Made by a program: the position numbers and the translations under genes. A stretch of DNA of 64,000 nucleotides from Achatina immaculata (taxonomy: Eukaryota; Mollusca; Gastropoda; Stylommatophora; Achatinidae), in assembly GCA_009760885.1 (NCBI GenBank), contig CM019693.1, positions 46,444,751 through 46,508,750 on the forward strand, written 5' to 3'. Positions 52,020 to 62,159 of the stretch are shown piece by piece. Every line of letters begins with the position of its first letter. Position 1 is the first letter of the stretch. A model generated the notes under the pieces. It searched no databases. It was not told the DNA's origin and saw nothing but the letters and a program-made list of their open reading frames with translations.

Positions 52020-55000
52020 TTTTCATTTTTACATTTAACATTAATATATTGAACAGTGCGGGTAGCAGGATAGCGTTATCCTCTATCAGAGGAGAAGTAA
52101 GACGCCTCCTTACCTCCATCAGACTGCGGGACACCTTGGGAGCAGGTGGTGGATGGAATGGGAGAGCAGCTGACAGATAATGTTGGTTATGGTCAACATT
52201 CTATGATGGTAGGCAGATGATCTCAATGTAGGGACAATGGCTATGATCACTGATAGTACAGTCACTGCCCTAGAAGGAAAGCAAGATAAATTACCTTCTA
52301 GAAATATACCAAAAACCCAAACAGCAACATGGAAGGTCAGATAGGAAAAAGATCTGGTGGTGAGTCCCCCAGGCCAGATAGATCTAATTTTAACACTGGG
52401 GAAGAGTGTGAGACAGAGGTCAGTAATAGCAGTTGTGATGACGGACAAAATCCTGACGGTGTTACCAAGGAAAACCCCTGCATCAAACTAAAAAGAAAAA
52501 TAAGAGTAGGAACATGGAATGAGAGAATATATATGAGGGAAAGTATCAAATAATAAGTGATGAGATGAAAAGAACGGGGATTCACATTTTGGGGATCTGC
52601 GAACATCGATAGAAAGGATCAGGACACTTCAAGAGCGAGAATAATAATAATATCTTTATACACTCTGGTGGAGAATTAGGAGGAAAGAATGAAGTGGCTT
52701 TTTACTTGGACAAATCAACATCAAAAGCATTACTAGGTTACAATCCAGTAAGTGATAGAATCTTCACTATCAGACTTAAGGGCAGTCCTAGAAATGTAAC
52801 AATTATCCAGATATATGCACATACATCAGTAGCAGAAGAAGAGGAAGTAGAAGACTTTTATAATACACTGCAAAAGATGATAGACCAGGTACGGAAAAAT
52901 GATATTGTATTAATAATGGGGGATTTTAATGCAAAGATTGGTACAGAAGGAGCAGAAGACGAAGGATATGTTGTGGGGGAAATTTAGCATAGGACATAGA
53001 AATGAGGCAGGTGACAATCTAATGGTGTTTTGCATGGAAAATGAGCTAATGATTGCTAACACACTTTTCATCCAAGAAGACTTTACACATGGACATCACC
53101 TGATGGGAAAACCAAGAATAAAATAGATTAAATTTTAGTGCAGAGAAGGTGGAGGTCAAGTATAACGCCAGCACAAACTTTACCAGGTGCTGATTGTGAC
53201 ACAGACCATGAGTTATTAATGGCAGATATGAAGATAAAGATAAAAAAGACAGTTATAGGATCAAGACCACTCCACTTTGATCTTACAAAAATACCAAAAC
53301 AATACGGTATAGAACTGAAGAACCATTTCGAAATCCTGATGGCTGTACAGGAGGAGATGACACCACATGAATTGGCTACACAGGCTAGAAGTTTCTTAAT
53401 AACAACAGCTAAAGACATGGTTCCAGTAAAGAAAACACAAAAGAATGGGTGGATTACAGCAGGCACACCAGAACTGATAAAACAATATAGATAAATGAAG
53501 ACTCAGTGGAAAGTGACAAACAACAACAAAGAGGAATATAAATCTTTAACAAAAGAAGTACGAAGAAACATAAGAAAAAGCAAAAATCAATACATACAAG
53601 ATTGTTGTGAAAGAATAGAAGAATATCAGAAGTGTGGAAGAGATAGTGAAATGTTTAAAGAAATGAAGACATTGACGAGAAATGTCACACCTAAGCTAAA
53701 TGTAAATTGTGATGAAATTGGGAATATCTTGACAGAGACAGAGGAAATTCTAGAAAGATGGAAGGAGTATTGCAGAGGAATGTATGAAACAACTGACTGT
53801 GAAAGCAGAAATCAACAGTGTGAATTATTATTGGAGGAGAAAGCACCCGAACTGACAATAGAAGAAGTTTTATAGGCAATAAAGAATCTGAAAATTGATA
53901 AATCACCAGGATGTGATGAGATAACAGCTGAGCTTATTAAAGCAAGAGGAAAGGAATGTGCAACAATCTGTCATGCGCTATGATAAAAAAAAAGATATGT
54001 CATTCAGATATTTGGCCAAAAGAATGGAAAAGAACTGTATTCATACCACTGCCAAAAAAAGGGTAACCTGAAATTATGCACAAACTACAGAACTGTTGCC
54101 CTGATTAGTCATGCCAGTAAAATTCTGTTAAAAATCATAGTTGGTCGACTTCATAAGAAAACAGAAGAAGTCAATAATGGTCCAAGCTGATTTCAGGCAA
54201 GGAAGAGGATCAACAGATCATATATTCAATATAAGATTAATAATAGAGAGATGCATAGAATTTAATGTGAATCTATATTTATCTTTTATAGACTTTTAAC
54301 TCTTTCTGTACTGGGGGGGTTTTCCACGAAATGACCAAGGGGGGTAAATTTCATAACGTGAAAATTTGTCACATTTAAAACAAATACGAAGGCATAATAT
54401 GATTTGTAGTATGACATTTTATGCATTATTTAAACAGAAAAAAATGTATTTTGTTTTTCTAATAAAATTGTTAGTGTTTTATTAGTATAGAACACAAAAA
54501 AAAAGAGCTAAAAGATGAGAAGAAAGAATGGAAAATGAAGAAATTGGAGCAATGTTTTTTTTTCACTTACCCATCAAGTTAATCCACTTTAGATAGTTGA
54601 ATATATCCAAAATGAGTAAAAATGTACACAAACACCTTTTCTTCACATATCCTCCTGAATTTACATGAAAACATACACAGATGAAGCATTTACAGCAAAC
54701 TAAAAACACCTAGTGGGTAGGTAATATTTGCATGAAAAAAGTGGGCAGTGACTAATATTTTCCAGAAGACACAGGCCATTGTGTTTTTTTTTTACATTCT
54801 AAGCACTAAAGTGGTATTGACCAAAGCAGTGAGGATGCAGATGTGGAAGATTTGGACACCCTGAACAGTAGAAGTGAGTTCTGTTCGGCTTAGCCAGTGT
54901 ACTGCATCATCCTCATCGCTTGAATCAGCAGCAGCACGTGGGTCTGACAGCTCAGAATCACTATCTGCACCCTCTTCAGCGTGGTCTAGCCACTCTTAAA

Positions 55001-56010
55001 TTAAATTTTGATCTTGTAAAGCAGACATACTTGGCTCTGGACGAGAGGAACTAGCATTGGATGCCATCTTTGTTTGTAAACAAAAAACAAGCTAGCGATG
55101 ACAACCATAGGAAAAAACATGGGTCTCCCATGCTTCATGTCGAGAATGATTCCCAAAAGGAAGTGATACCACTGTATTGGTCAGATTTTAAAGCATATTT
55201 TCAATAACTTCAACATTAGAGACCAGCACATGATGTGTACACAACACAAAAAGTGTCTGCCAGATTGTCACACAGCGTGACGCGAAGTATAGAAAGAGTT
55301 AAAAGGCATTTGATTGTTTAGAACACCAGAAACTTTGGGAAATAATGAAAAAAAATGGGATTTCCAACACATTTGATACAATTAACATCACTGCTATATC
55401 TAGACCAATATGCAGCAGTAAGAATAAATGATGAAACAACTTGGTTTGACATAAAACAAGGGGTCCATCAGGGGGTGCATATTGTCACCTTACTTGTATA
55501 CTGAAAATATAATGAGGAATGTTAGAGAAGAGATACAAAAGAATATTATGATGCCATAACAAATGGAGGTTATGAACTACCAGGGATTAGATATGCTGAT
55601 GACACAGTATTACTGTCCACAACATAAAAGGAATGGAAAAACTAATTATGTCAGTTTATAAGAACAGCAAAGAGCAAAACCTCTATCTTAATAATGAAGA
55701 AAACTAAATTGATGACAACTGACAAAACAAATAAGGCAACTGAAATATGTATCAATGAGGAAAAATTGTAAGAAGTGAAGAATTTTGAATATCTTGGATC
55801 ACTGCTAACTAATAATGGAGACACAATGAGAGAAATTAAAAAGGGAGCATATATTGCTCTTAAGAAAGTAAAACAACTAAAGAATCTGTGGAAAGGAACA
55901 GACAGAACTACAAAAATAAGATTTTTAAAGACATGCATCTTTCCCATCACAGCATATGCCTGTGAGACCTGGACACTTAACAAAACAGTTGAGTAACACA
56001 AAAATGCCTT
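52020..56010 (+). pseudogene. RTE-H retrotransposon, nearly full order, split by a TTAA element
   Basis: A 5' region with a possible start (MEGQIGKRSGGESPRPDRSN at 52329) leads to RKIRVGTWNERIY (endonuclease start), GIHILGICEHR, NVTIIQIYAHTSVAEEEEVE, IVLIMGDFNAKIG (catalytic GDFN), NTLFIQEDFTHGHHL and GADCDTDHELLMADMKIKIK (the S/T-D-H motif). The linker runs 53280-53870; RT KNLKIDKSPGCDEITAELIK, LPKKG, CTNYRTVALISHASKILL. After the insertion (54296-55302): KAFDCLEHQKLW, GLDMLMTQYY-type decayed YADD, EVKNFEYLGSLLTNNGDTMR, KTCIFPITAYACETWTLNKT. Many stops and shifts. It ends within the thumb/C-terminal part near 56010. Confidence 0.88.
54296..55302 (-). mobile_element. TTAA element (piggyBac-like) with transposase N-terminal remnant
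   Basis: TTAA at 54296-54299 and 55299-55302, with inverted ends CTCTTTCTGTACTG and AGTATAGAAAGAG. On the minus strand from about 55067: MASNASSSRPEPSMSALQDQ, NLI, stop, then EWLDHAEEGADSDSELSDPR and AAADSSDEDDAVHWLSRTEL. This acidic Ser/Asp-rich leader is typical of piggyBac transposase N-termini. The catalytic domain is absent. It splits RTE-H exactly between FIDF and KAFD of RT motif A. Confidence 0.75.
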
Positions 56011-56289
56011 TGAATGTAAATGCTACAGAAGAGTTCTTCAAATATTCATCCATTCTGAGAATGTGGCTGAGATAGGGCCATCAACGTCTTTTGATGTATC
56101 TTGATATGTAGACTTGGTTCGATTCCTGTCTTACTGACTCATTCTGATGTTCAGTAATCTATGGAGACATTTGTTCTCACATGCATCAAGATTTTTAAAA
56201 TAGTTAAGATAAATTCAAACTTAGAGACTGACGTATCCCAACGCACTAGTTGTGGGTGGGCATAACTTATACTGACCCAATCCATGCAG

Positions 56290-56318
56290 CGCATGTCAAG
56301 GGTCATAGAAAGAGTTAA
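56290..56318. mobile_element. Possible solitary right end of a TTAA element
   Basis: TCATAGAAAGAGTTAA repeats the right-end sequence of 54296-55302 (GTATAGAAAGAGTTAA). No matching left end was found between 56010 and 56290. Confidence 0.35.
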
Positions 56319-56602
56319 TATATTGCACAGTATTTTCATTTTCAGATTTACTATTAAATATGTTAATGGTGCTGTGAATGTTGTAATGTCACCTCACCAA
56401 TAACTGTTATTGTTTCTCTGTAGTGCCGTTACATGTTTTATGTGGTGCTGTTATTGATAAAGTTTCTGTGTCATAATTTTTTGTTAATGTTTCTCTGCAT
56501 AAATAGTACAAAGGAAGGATATAGATTATACTGAAAACTGTTACTAACAAACACACTTTTTATAGACAAAATTATGTGGGTTATATTTGTTGTTGTATTC
56601 AG

Positions 56603-56765
56603 GATATAATGTAGGTTGTGTATCAGAGGAAAGATACCAGCAGGCCATGACTAGGAAGATAGAACTTGAGGACAACATGAACTTGCTGATGACTGTCAAG
56701 ATGAGCTGTAATAAATGGATGAAAGCTCTAGGGCTGAATGCTAGCACAAACCCTAAAATAATGAG
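56603..56765 (+). CDS. MTO1: MTO1 internal exon 7 of 8
   Basis: Reads YNVGCVSEERYQQAMTRKIE, then LEDNMNLLMTVKMSCNKWMK and ALGLNASTNPKIM after a shared Gly. The G-x-x-x-G-C-V-S-x-x-R-[YW] start and the helix with W-K/M mark the entry to the C-terminal helical (tRNA-binding) domain. This part is less conserved than exons 3-6, as in the family generally. Acceptor TTGTATTCAG, donor ATGAG|GTCAGC; leaves AG, completed to Ser by exon 8. Confidence 0.92.
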
Positions 56766-56989
56766 GTCAGCGTTAAGTTGTTTGTTTTTTTTTTTAACTA
56801 TATTTCTGTTGCTTCCCTCCCTATTATTAAACAGTAATGGTTATCACAAGAAGTGATGCCAGCATTAGGATGAATGTTAGAAATATGACTGATTCTACAA
56901 ATACTTGATTTACAGACTTGGTCATAACAATAAACCATGTTTATCATGCATGAGACACCCTCTTGGCACTTGTGTATTTGATCTTCAAA

Positions 56990-57190
56990 TTAGGCCTTAA
57001 TTTTCTAAAGTGAACTCACTGTTTGGGCTACACAAGCCACAGTGATGATTGTTTTGGCTACACACAATAATGTCAGTGATTAGACTGTACATATTATAAT
57101 GAGCTCAGTATTTGGACTATACAAGGCATTATAAGGTTAGTGTTTGTGCTACACAGGCCATAATGAGGTCATTGTCTGGCAATGAGTTAT
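56990..57190. repeat. Degenerate ~37-bp tandem repeat, about 5 copies
   Basis: Units of the form TGTTTGGGCTACACAAGCCA, then CAGTGATGA/TAATGAGGTCA with heavy divergence. Confidence 0.7.
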
Positions 57191-57269
57191 TGGATCTGAT
57201 CTGTTTAATTTTTCCTGCAAGTAACTGCTCAGGTGCAGAGATTCAATTTTTTTGACACTGGGAAGTTTT

Positions 57270-59055
57270 AACACAAATGCAGTAAAGCTAAGGAGGAGTG
57301 GCTAAATAAGAAATGTAATGAAATAGAGACACACCATCATGGAAACACAAGAGATATGTACAGTCAAATAAAGGAGTTAACATACAAAAGGATATACCAC
57401 AAGACTAGTTGCCTGAAGTCAAAGGAGGGGCATACAGTAATGGATAGAGATGAAATAATGACATGATGGTGCGAATACATTAGAGAACTCATGAGGACAA
57501 TAAAGGTGAAATAGATATACAAAATGAGTGGCCTCCCATATTAAAAGCAGAAGTGGAAGAAGCCATCAAACACATGAAGAATAACAAAGCACCAGGACCA
57601 GATAAAATCACCAAGGAAGAATTGGAAGCATTAGGAGAGCTTGGCATGGAAATAATTACCAGATTGCTGAATGACATCTATAACAGTAACTATGTCCCAT
57701 CAGACTTTTTACAATCATTTTTCATTGCCATACCAAAGAAACAAGGTGCAGTTGAATGTGAAGACCTCCGAACCATTAGTCTTATGAGCCATGTTACCAA
57801 AATCCTGCTTCGTATTGTCATGAGAAGAGTCAGGAGCAAAATAAAACCAGAAATTGCTGAAGAACAGTGTGGCATCATCGAAGGAAAAGGCACAAGTAAT
57901 GAAATATATATATTGAGAACACTGATGGAAAGATCAATAGAAGTAAAGATGTACCTACACTTATGCTTCATAGACTACTGTAAAGCATTCGATAAAGTGA
58001 GACACACAGAAATTTTAAGAATGCTGGAAGACATCAACATAGATGGGAAAGATCTGAAACTCATCGAAAACATATAACATATACTGGCAGCAATCAGCAG
58101 CATTGAGAGTTGAGAATCAAATAGGAGCATTCCAAGACATAAAATTGGGAGTGAAGACAAGGATGTGTTCTATCTCCTAACCTCTTCTCCTTGTACAGTG
58201 AAAACATAATGAGAAATATAGAGAACTTGCCAGGAATATCAATTGGCGGGTACAGGCTACAACTTAAGATGTGCAGATGACACAGTTCTGATTGCTAAAA
58301 GCGAAGGGGTGCTACATGCTCTTCTGGACATCGTGGTTCGTGATAGTAAAAATAACGGTCTCAGTCTGAATAAAAAGAAGACTGAAGTGATGATCATCTC
58401 AAAGAAAAGAATACCACCAATATGTAGCATTACCATCGATGGCACAGTACTGAAACAAGTTGATAGATTCAAGTACTTAGGAACAATTATAACAGCTGAT
58501 GGGAAATGTCACAACGAAATAAAAAGTGAACGTGCTCAGACCAAGTCAGCATTCCAGAAAATGAGAAACATCTTGCACAACAGATCTATATCAATGGAAA
58601 CAAGATTCCCAGTATTTAAATGTTACATCGAGCCAGTTTTATTCTATGGATGTGAAGCATGGTCCATGAATAAGAGAGTACAGCAAGAAATGGAGGCCAT
58701 GGAAATGTGGTTCATAAAAAGGATGCTGAAGGTACCATGGACAGCTAAGAAAAACAATGAAGAAGTCTTAAGAGAGGCTGGAGTTAAAAGGCAAATTACA
58801 GAAAAGATCAGAGGCAGGCAAGTGAGACTTGTAGGACATTTTCAGAGAAGAGGAAAATTGGAACACATTGTGGCAAGTGGAAAAACTGAGGAAAGAAGAG
58901 ACAGAGGAAGACAGTGAGAGAAGTTACTGGATATGCTGTCAGTGTGGCCTGGAAGAAAGTCACCGGTGGATCTCATAATCAAGTCTAAAGACGAGGAATT
59001 GTGGAGAGAAATGATCGCCTACACCACACGGCATGGCACTTGATTGATTGATGTT
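57270..59055 (+). pseudogene. RTE-A retrotransposon, best 3' half
   Basis: Reads KSKEGHTVMDRDE (linker), then EEAIKHMKNNKAPGPDKITK, RLLNDIYNSNYVPSDFLQSF, GAVECEDLRTISLMSHVTKI (RT fingers), VKMYLHLCFIDYCKAFDKVR (motif A), a frameshift near 58075, RCADDTVLIAKSEGVLHALL (motif C with C for Y), VDRFKYLGTIITADGKCHNE, CYIEPVLFYGCEAW, MEMWFIKRMLKVPWTAKKNN and RGRQVRLVGHFQRRGKLEHI. The 3' end is CGGCATGGCACTTGATTGATTG (59029-59050), i.e. the complete terminus with (TTGA)n tail. A 224-codon stretch (58243-58917) is still open, suggesting a younger copy than the others. No endonuclease domain. Confidence 0.9.
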
Positions 59056-59716
59056 TTAACACTAGGACATTTGTTTGCATAGTTATTGTAATATGATACA
59101 TTGTGCACTTGCATCGAGGAGATTGGCATAGATTTGCATTCAGATTACATCAATGTCAAGGTAGCACTTCCACAAGAGCAGATTCATGAGTTTTTTGTTT
59201 TTTTTTTTAACTTAAAAACTTGAAGAAAAAACTTGGAAAACTAAATCTGAGAACTTGGAGAACTAAATATAATGAGAACTTATAATACTAACACTGAATT
59301 TACGTTGGCAGGTGGATGTGTCGGAAGTTTTGGCGTATGTACCTGTAGAGTGCCTAAATTATTCTGTTGAAGAGAATAACATTTCACAAGTACTTGTTCC
59401 ACTTTTAAACATGTTTGAAAATGTTTATTATGGGAGATAAAATAGAAATGGCACTTGAAGAAGAGTGGCTTTCATTGCCAAGATATGGAATATCTGTGAT
59501 AAGTAACAATTTTGCTATAGAAAATTGCAGATGGATCTCAATATAGATCATTCTTGTGACAAAGTCACTTGCCAGCAGAGAGTTTAGGTAAGTGAAACAT
59601 AACCACAAATAAGGTTAAGCATGACACGATTAGAAACCCCCTCTCTCTGTTTTTGTAATAAAGTTTCAGTATTACTGTAAAAAAAAAGTGTTACAAAAAC
59701 TTGATTGTTCTGTCAG
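59056..59716. other. Intron sequence, no firm feature
   Basis: T-run at 59196-59209 and an A-run near 59676. A short open stretch after 59311 (VDVSEVLAYVPVECLNYS) follows a CAG but is not needed: exons 7 and 8 join in phase without it. Confidence 0.5.
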
Positions 59717-59835
59717 TGCCAGAGATGTGCTGTGTAATCCTCAAGTAAAGATCCAGGACCTAGCCAGTCATTTCCCCGAGTTCAGCCACCTTCAGCAAGC
59801 AAGCAGACAGTTTATAGACAGGCTGGCCATTGAAG
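59717..59835 (+). CDS. MTO1: MTO1 internal exon 8 of 8 in window
   Basis: With the Ser completed from exon 7 it reads SARDVLCNPQVKIQDLASHF, then PEFSHLQQASRQFIDRLAIE and one base. This corresponds to the helical-domain segment of vertebrate MTO1 (R-A-x-D-V-L ... L-A ... P ... L-x-I-E), just before the T-Y-E segment in the next exon. Acceptor TTGTTCTGTCAG, donor TGAAG|GTACGA. The following exon is not in the window. Confidence 0.88.
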
Positions 59836-59889
59836 GTACGAGTGATTGAATATGAGATTACTACAAGTAATCTGACAGTTTATAAACCA

Positions 59890-61292
59890 GCTAGACAATG
59901 AAGATAAAAGTAATGATAGTGCAAGCACAGTTCTTGGACAATGAAAGTAACAGTGATGAGATAATGAGAGTGCAAGCACACAGTTCTTGGACAGTGAAAG
60001 TAACAGTGATGAGAGAATGAGAGTGCAAGCACACAGTTCTTGGACAATGAAAGTAACAGTGATGAGAGAATGAGAGTGCAAACATAGTTCTTGGACAGTG
60101 AAAGTAACAGTGATGAGAGAATGAGAGTGCAAACATAGTTCTTGGACAGTGAAAGTAACAGTGATGAGAGAATGAGAGTGCAAACATAGTTCTTGGACAG
60201 TGAAAGTAACAGTGATGAGAGAATGAGAGTGCAAACATAGTTCTTGGACAATGAAAGTAACAGTGATGAGAGAATGAGAGTGCAAACATAGTTCTTGGAC
60301 AGTGAAAGTAACAGTGATGAGAGAATGAGAGTGCAAACATAGTTCTTGGACAGTGAAAGTAACAGTGATGAGAGAATGAGAGTGCAAACATAGTTCTTGG
60401 ACAGTGAAAGTAACAGTGATGAGAGAATGAGAGTGCAAACACACAGTTCTTGGACAGTGAAGGTAACAGTGATAAGAATGCAAACACCCAGTTCTTGGAC
60501 AATGAAGGTAACAATGATAAGAATGCAAACACCCAGTTCTTTGACAATGAAGGTAACAATGATAAGAATGCAAACACCCAGTTCTTGGACAATGAAGGTA
60601 ACAATGATAAGAATGCAAACACCCAGTTCTTGGACAATGAAGGTAACAATAATAAGAATGCAAACACCCAGTTCTTGGACAATGAAGGTAACAGTGATGA
60701 GAATGCAAATACACAGTTCTTGGACAATGAAGGTAACAATAATAAGAATGCAAACACACAGTTCTTGGACAATGAAAATAACAATAATGAGAGTGCAAAC
60801 ACACAGTTCTTTGACAATGAAGGTAACAATGATAAGAATGCAAACACACAGTTCTTGGACAATGAAAATAACAATAATGAGAGTGCAAACACACAGTTCT
60901 TAGACAATGACGGTAACAATGATAAGAATGCAAACACACAGTTCTTGGACAATGAAGATAAAAATGATAAGAATGCAAACACACAGTTCTTGGACAATGA
61001 AGGTAACAATGATAAGAATGCAAACACACAGTTCTTGAACAATGAAGGTAACAATAATGAGAGTGCAAACGCACAGTTCTTAGACAATGAAGGTAACAAT
61101 GATAAGAGTGCAAACGCACAGTTCTTAGACAATGAAGGTAACAATGATAAGAGTGCAAACGCACAGTTCTTAGACAATGAAGGTAACAATGATAAGAGTG
61201 CAAACGCACAGTTCTTAGACAATGAAGGTAACAATGATAAGAGTGCAAACACACAGTTCTTGGACAATGAAGGTAACATTGATGAGAGATAA
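59890..61292. repeat. 1.4-kb minisatellite with a 51-bp and a 45-bp part
   Basis: Left part (to about 60440): 51-53 bp units TTCTTGGACAGTGAAAGTAA, CAGTGATGAGAGAATGAGAG, TGCAAACATAG. Right part: 45-bp units TTCTTGGACAATGAAGGTAA, CAATGATAAGAATGCAAACA, CACAG. The 45-bp unit is the 51-bp unit lacking a 6-bp piece (GAGAGA region). Both lengths are multiples of three, so ORFs up to 496 codons (minus) and 280 codons (plus) stay open. It starts about 55 bp after the exon 8 donor. Confidence 0.96.
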
Positions 61293-62159
61293 GGACAGGC
61301 ATTGAAGGTGAAAATTATGCCATAGAAATTCTGTTTGAGATCATAGTGAAGTAAATAAGGAGAATTTCATGTCGAGCATTTCATACATTGATGCTAAACT
61401 GTGGAGTGGAGAAGTGTGGAATTTCTGGACTAACTGGACATTATTAAGACAGGAGGTTTCTCCTGCACCCACCCCCTTCCACCTCCAAAAAGCTACTAAA
61501 TACTGGTTGTTATTATTTTGTGTTATCCTGCATAAACAGAAACAATAAGGATTTTATATTAAATTAATTTTATTTCAGATCATCTTTTATGCACAAGTTT
61601 TAAGCATATAAGTAGGGGGGGGGCACCCAGGGGGTATGGATAGTGTTCACAGGTAGCAGTGGCTCTGAGAATCAACAGTGGTCCCCCTTAGGCAGGAATT
61701 AATCTGGAGTGCCTCATGCCCTTACACCAGTTTAACATTTTAACTAAACTGAGTTTCTTTCAGTAGCTGCACTTGTTTGGCCCGCCACAGTTTGATCACT
61801 TAACTTCTGTAGCAATAACTATAATCCTGTAATTGGATCTTATTGACTGTGTGACAAAACTCCTTGATTTGTGATGATTATGCTTAGCAGGGTGCATGTA
61901 CATTATTCATAATTAATTGTGCTGTAGTGAAAACAAAAGTGTGAACTGAGTAAACTGGTGAAAATATACCACAGTGTATGTTATTTGAAGCATGTTTGTA
62001 TATGTAGTGAATATGTAGTGTAGGGAGGTGGATGATACAAGTTTCCCTGTGGTGTATATTATGTTTAGTGAGTTAGTACACGTAGCAAGTTTTCAAGATC
62101 CAGTGTACATGTAATATTGGTACTAATTGATGTGTACAAATATAGACCAATATTACTAC
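61293..62159. other. Intron or downstream sequence, nothing recognised
   Basis: Contains a G-rich run at 61614-61640 (nine Gs, then CACCCAGGGGG). I looked for the expected next MTO1 exon here and did not find it. Confidence 0.5.

Noticed and set aside
59311..59370. Possible additional MTO1 exon (VDVSEVLAYVPVECL...)
   Set aside because: Exons 7 and 8 join in correct phase to give a colinear protein without it, there is no clear donor, and the peptide does not match the family.
59812..61302. 496-codon minus ORF and 280-codon plus ORF
   Set aside because: Period multiples of three keep frames open; the minus ORF overlaps the MTO1 exon on the other strand and has no signal of a real gene.
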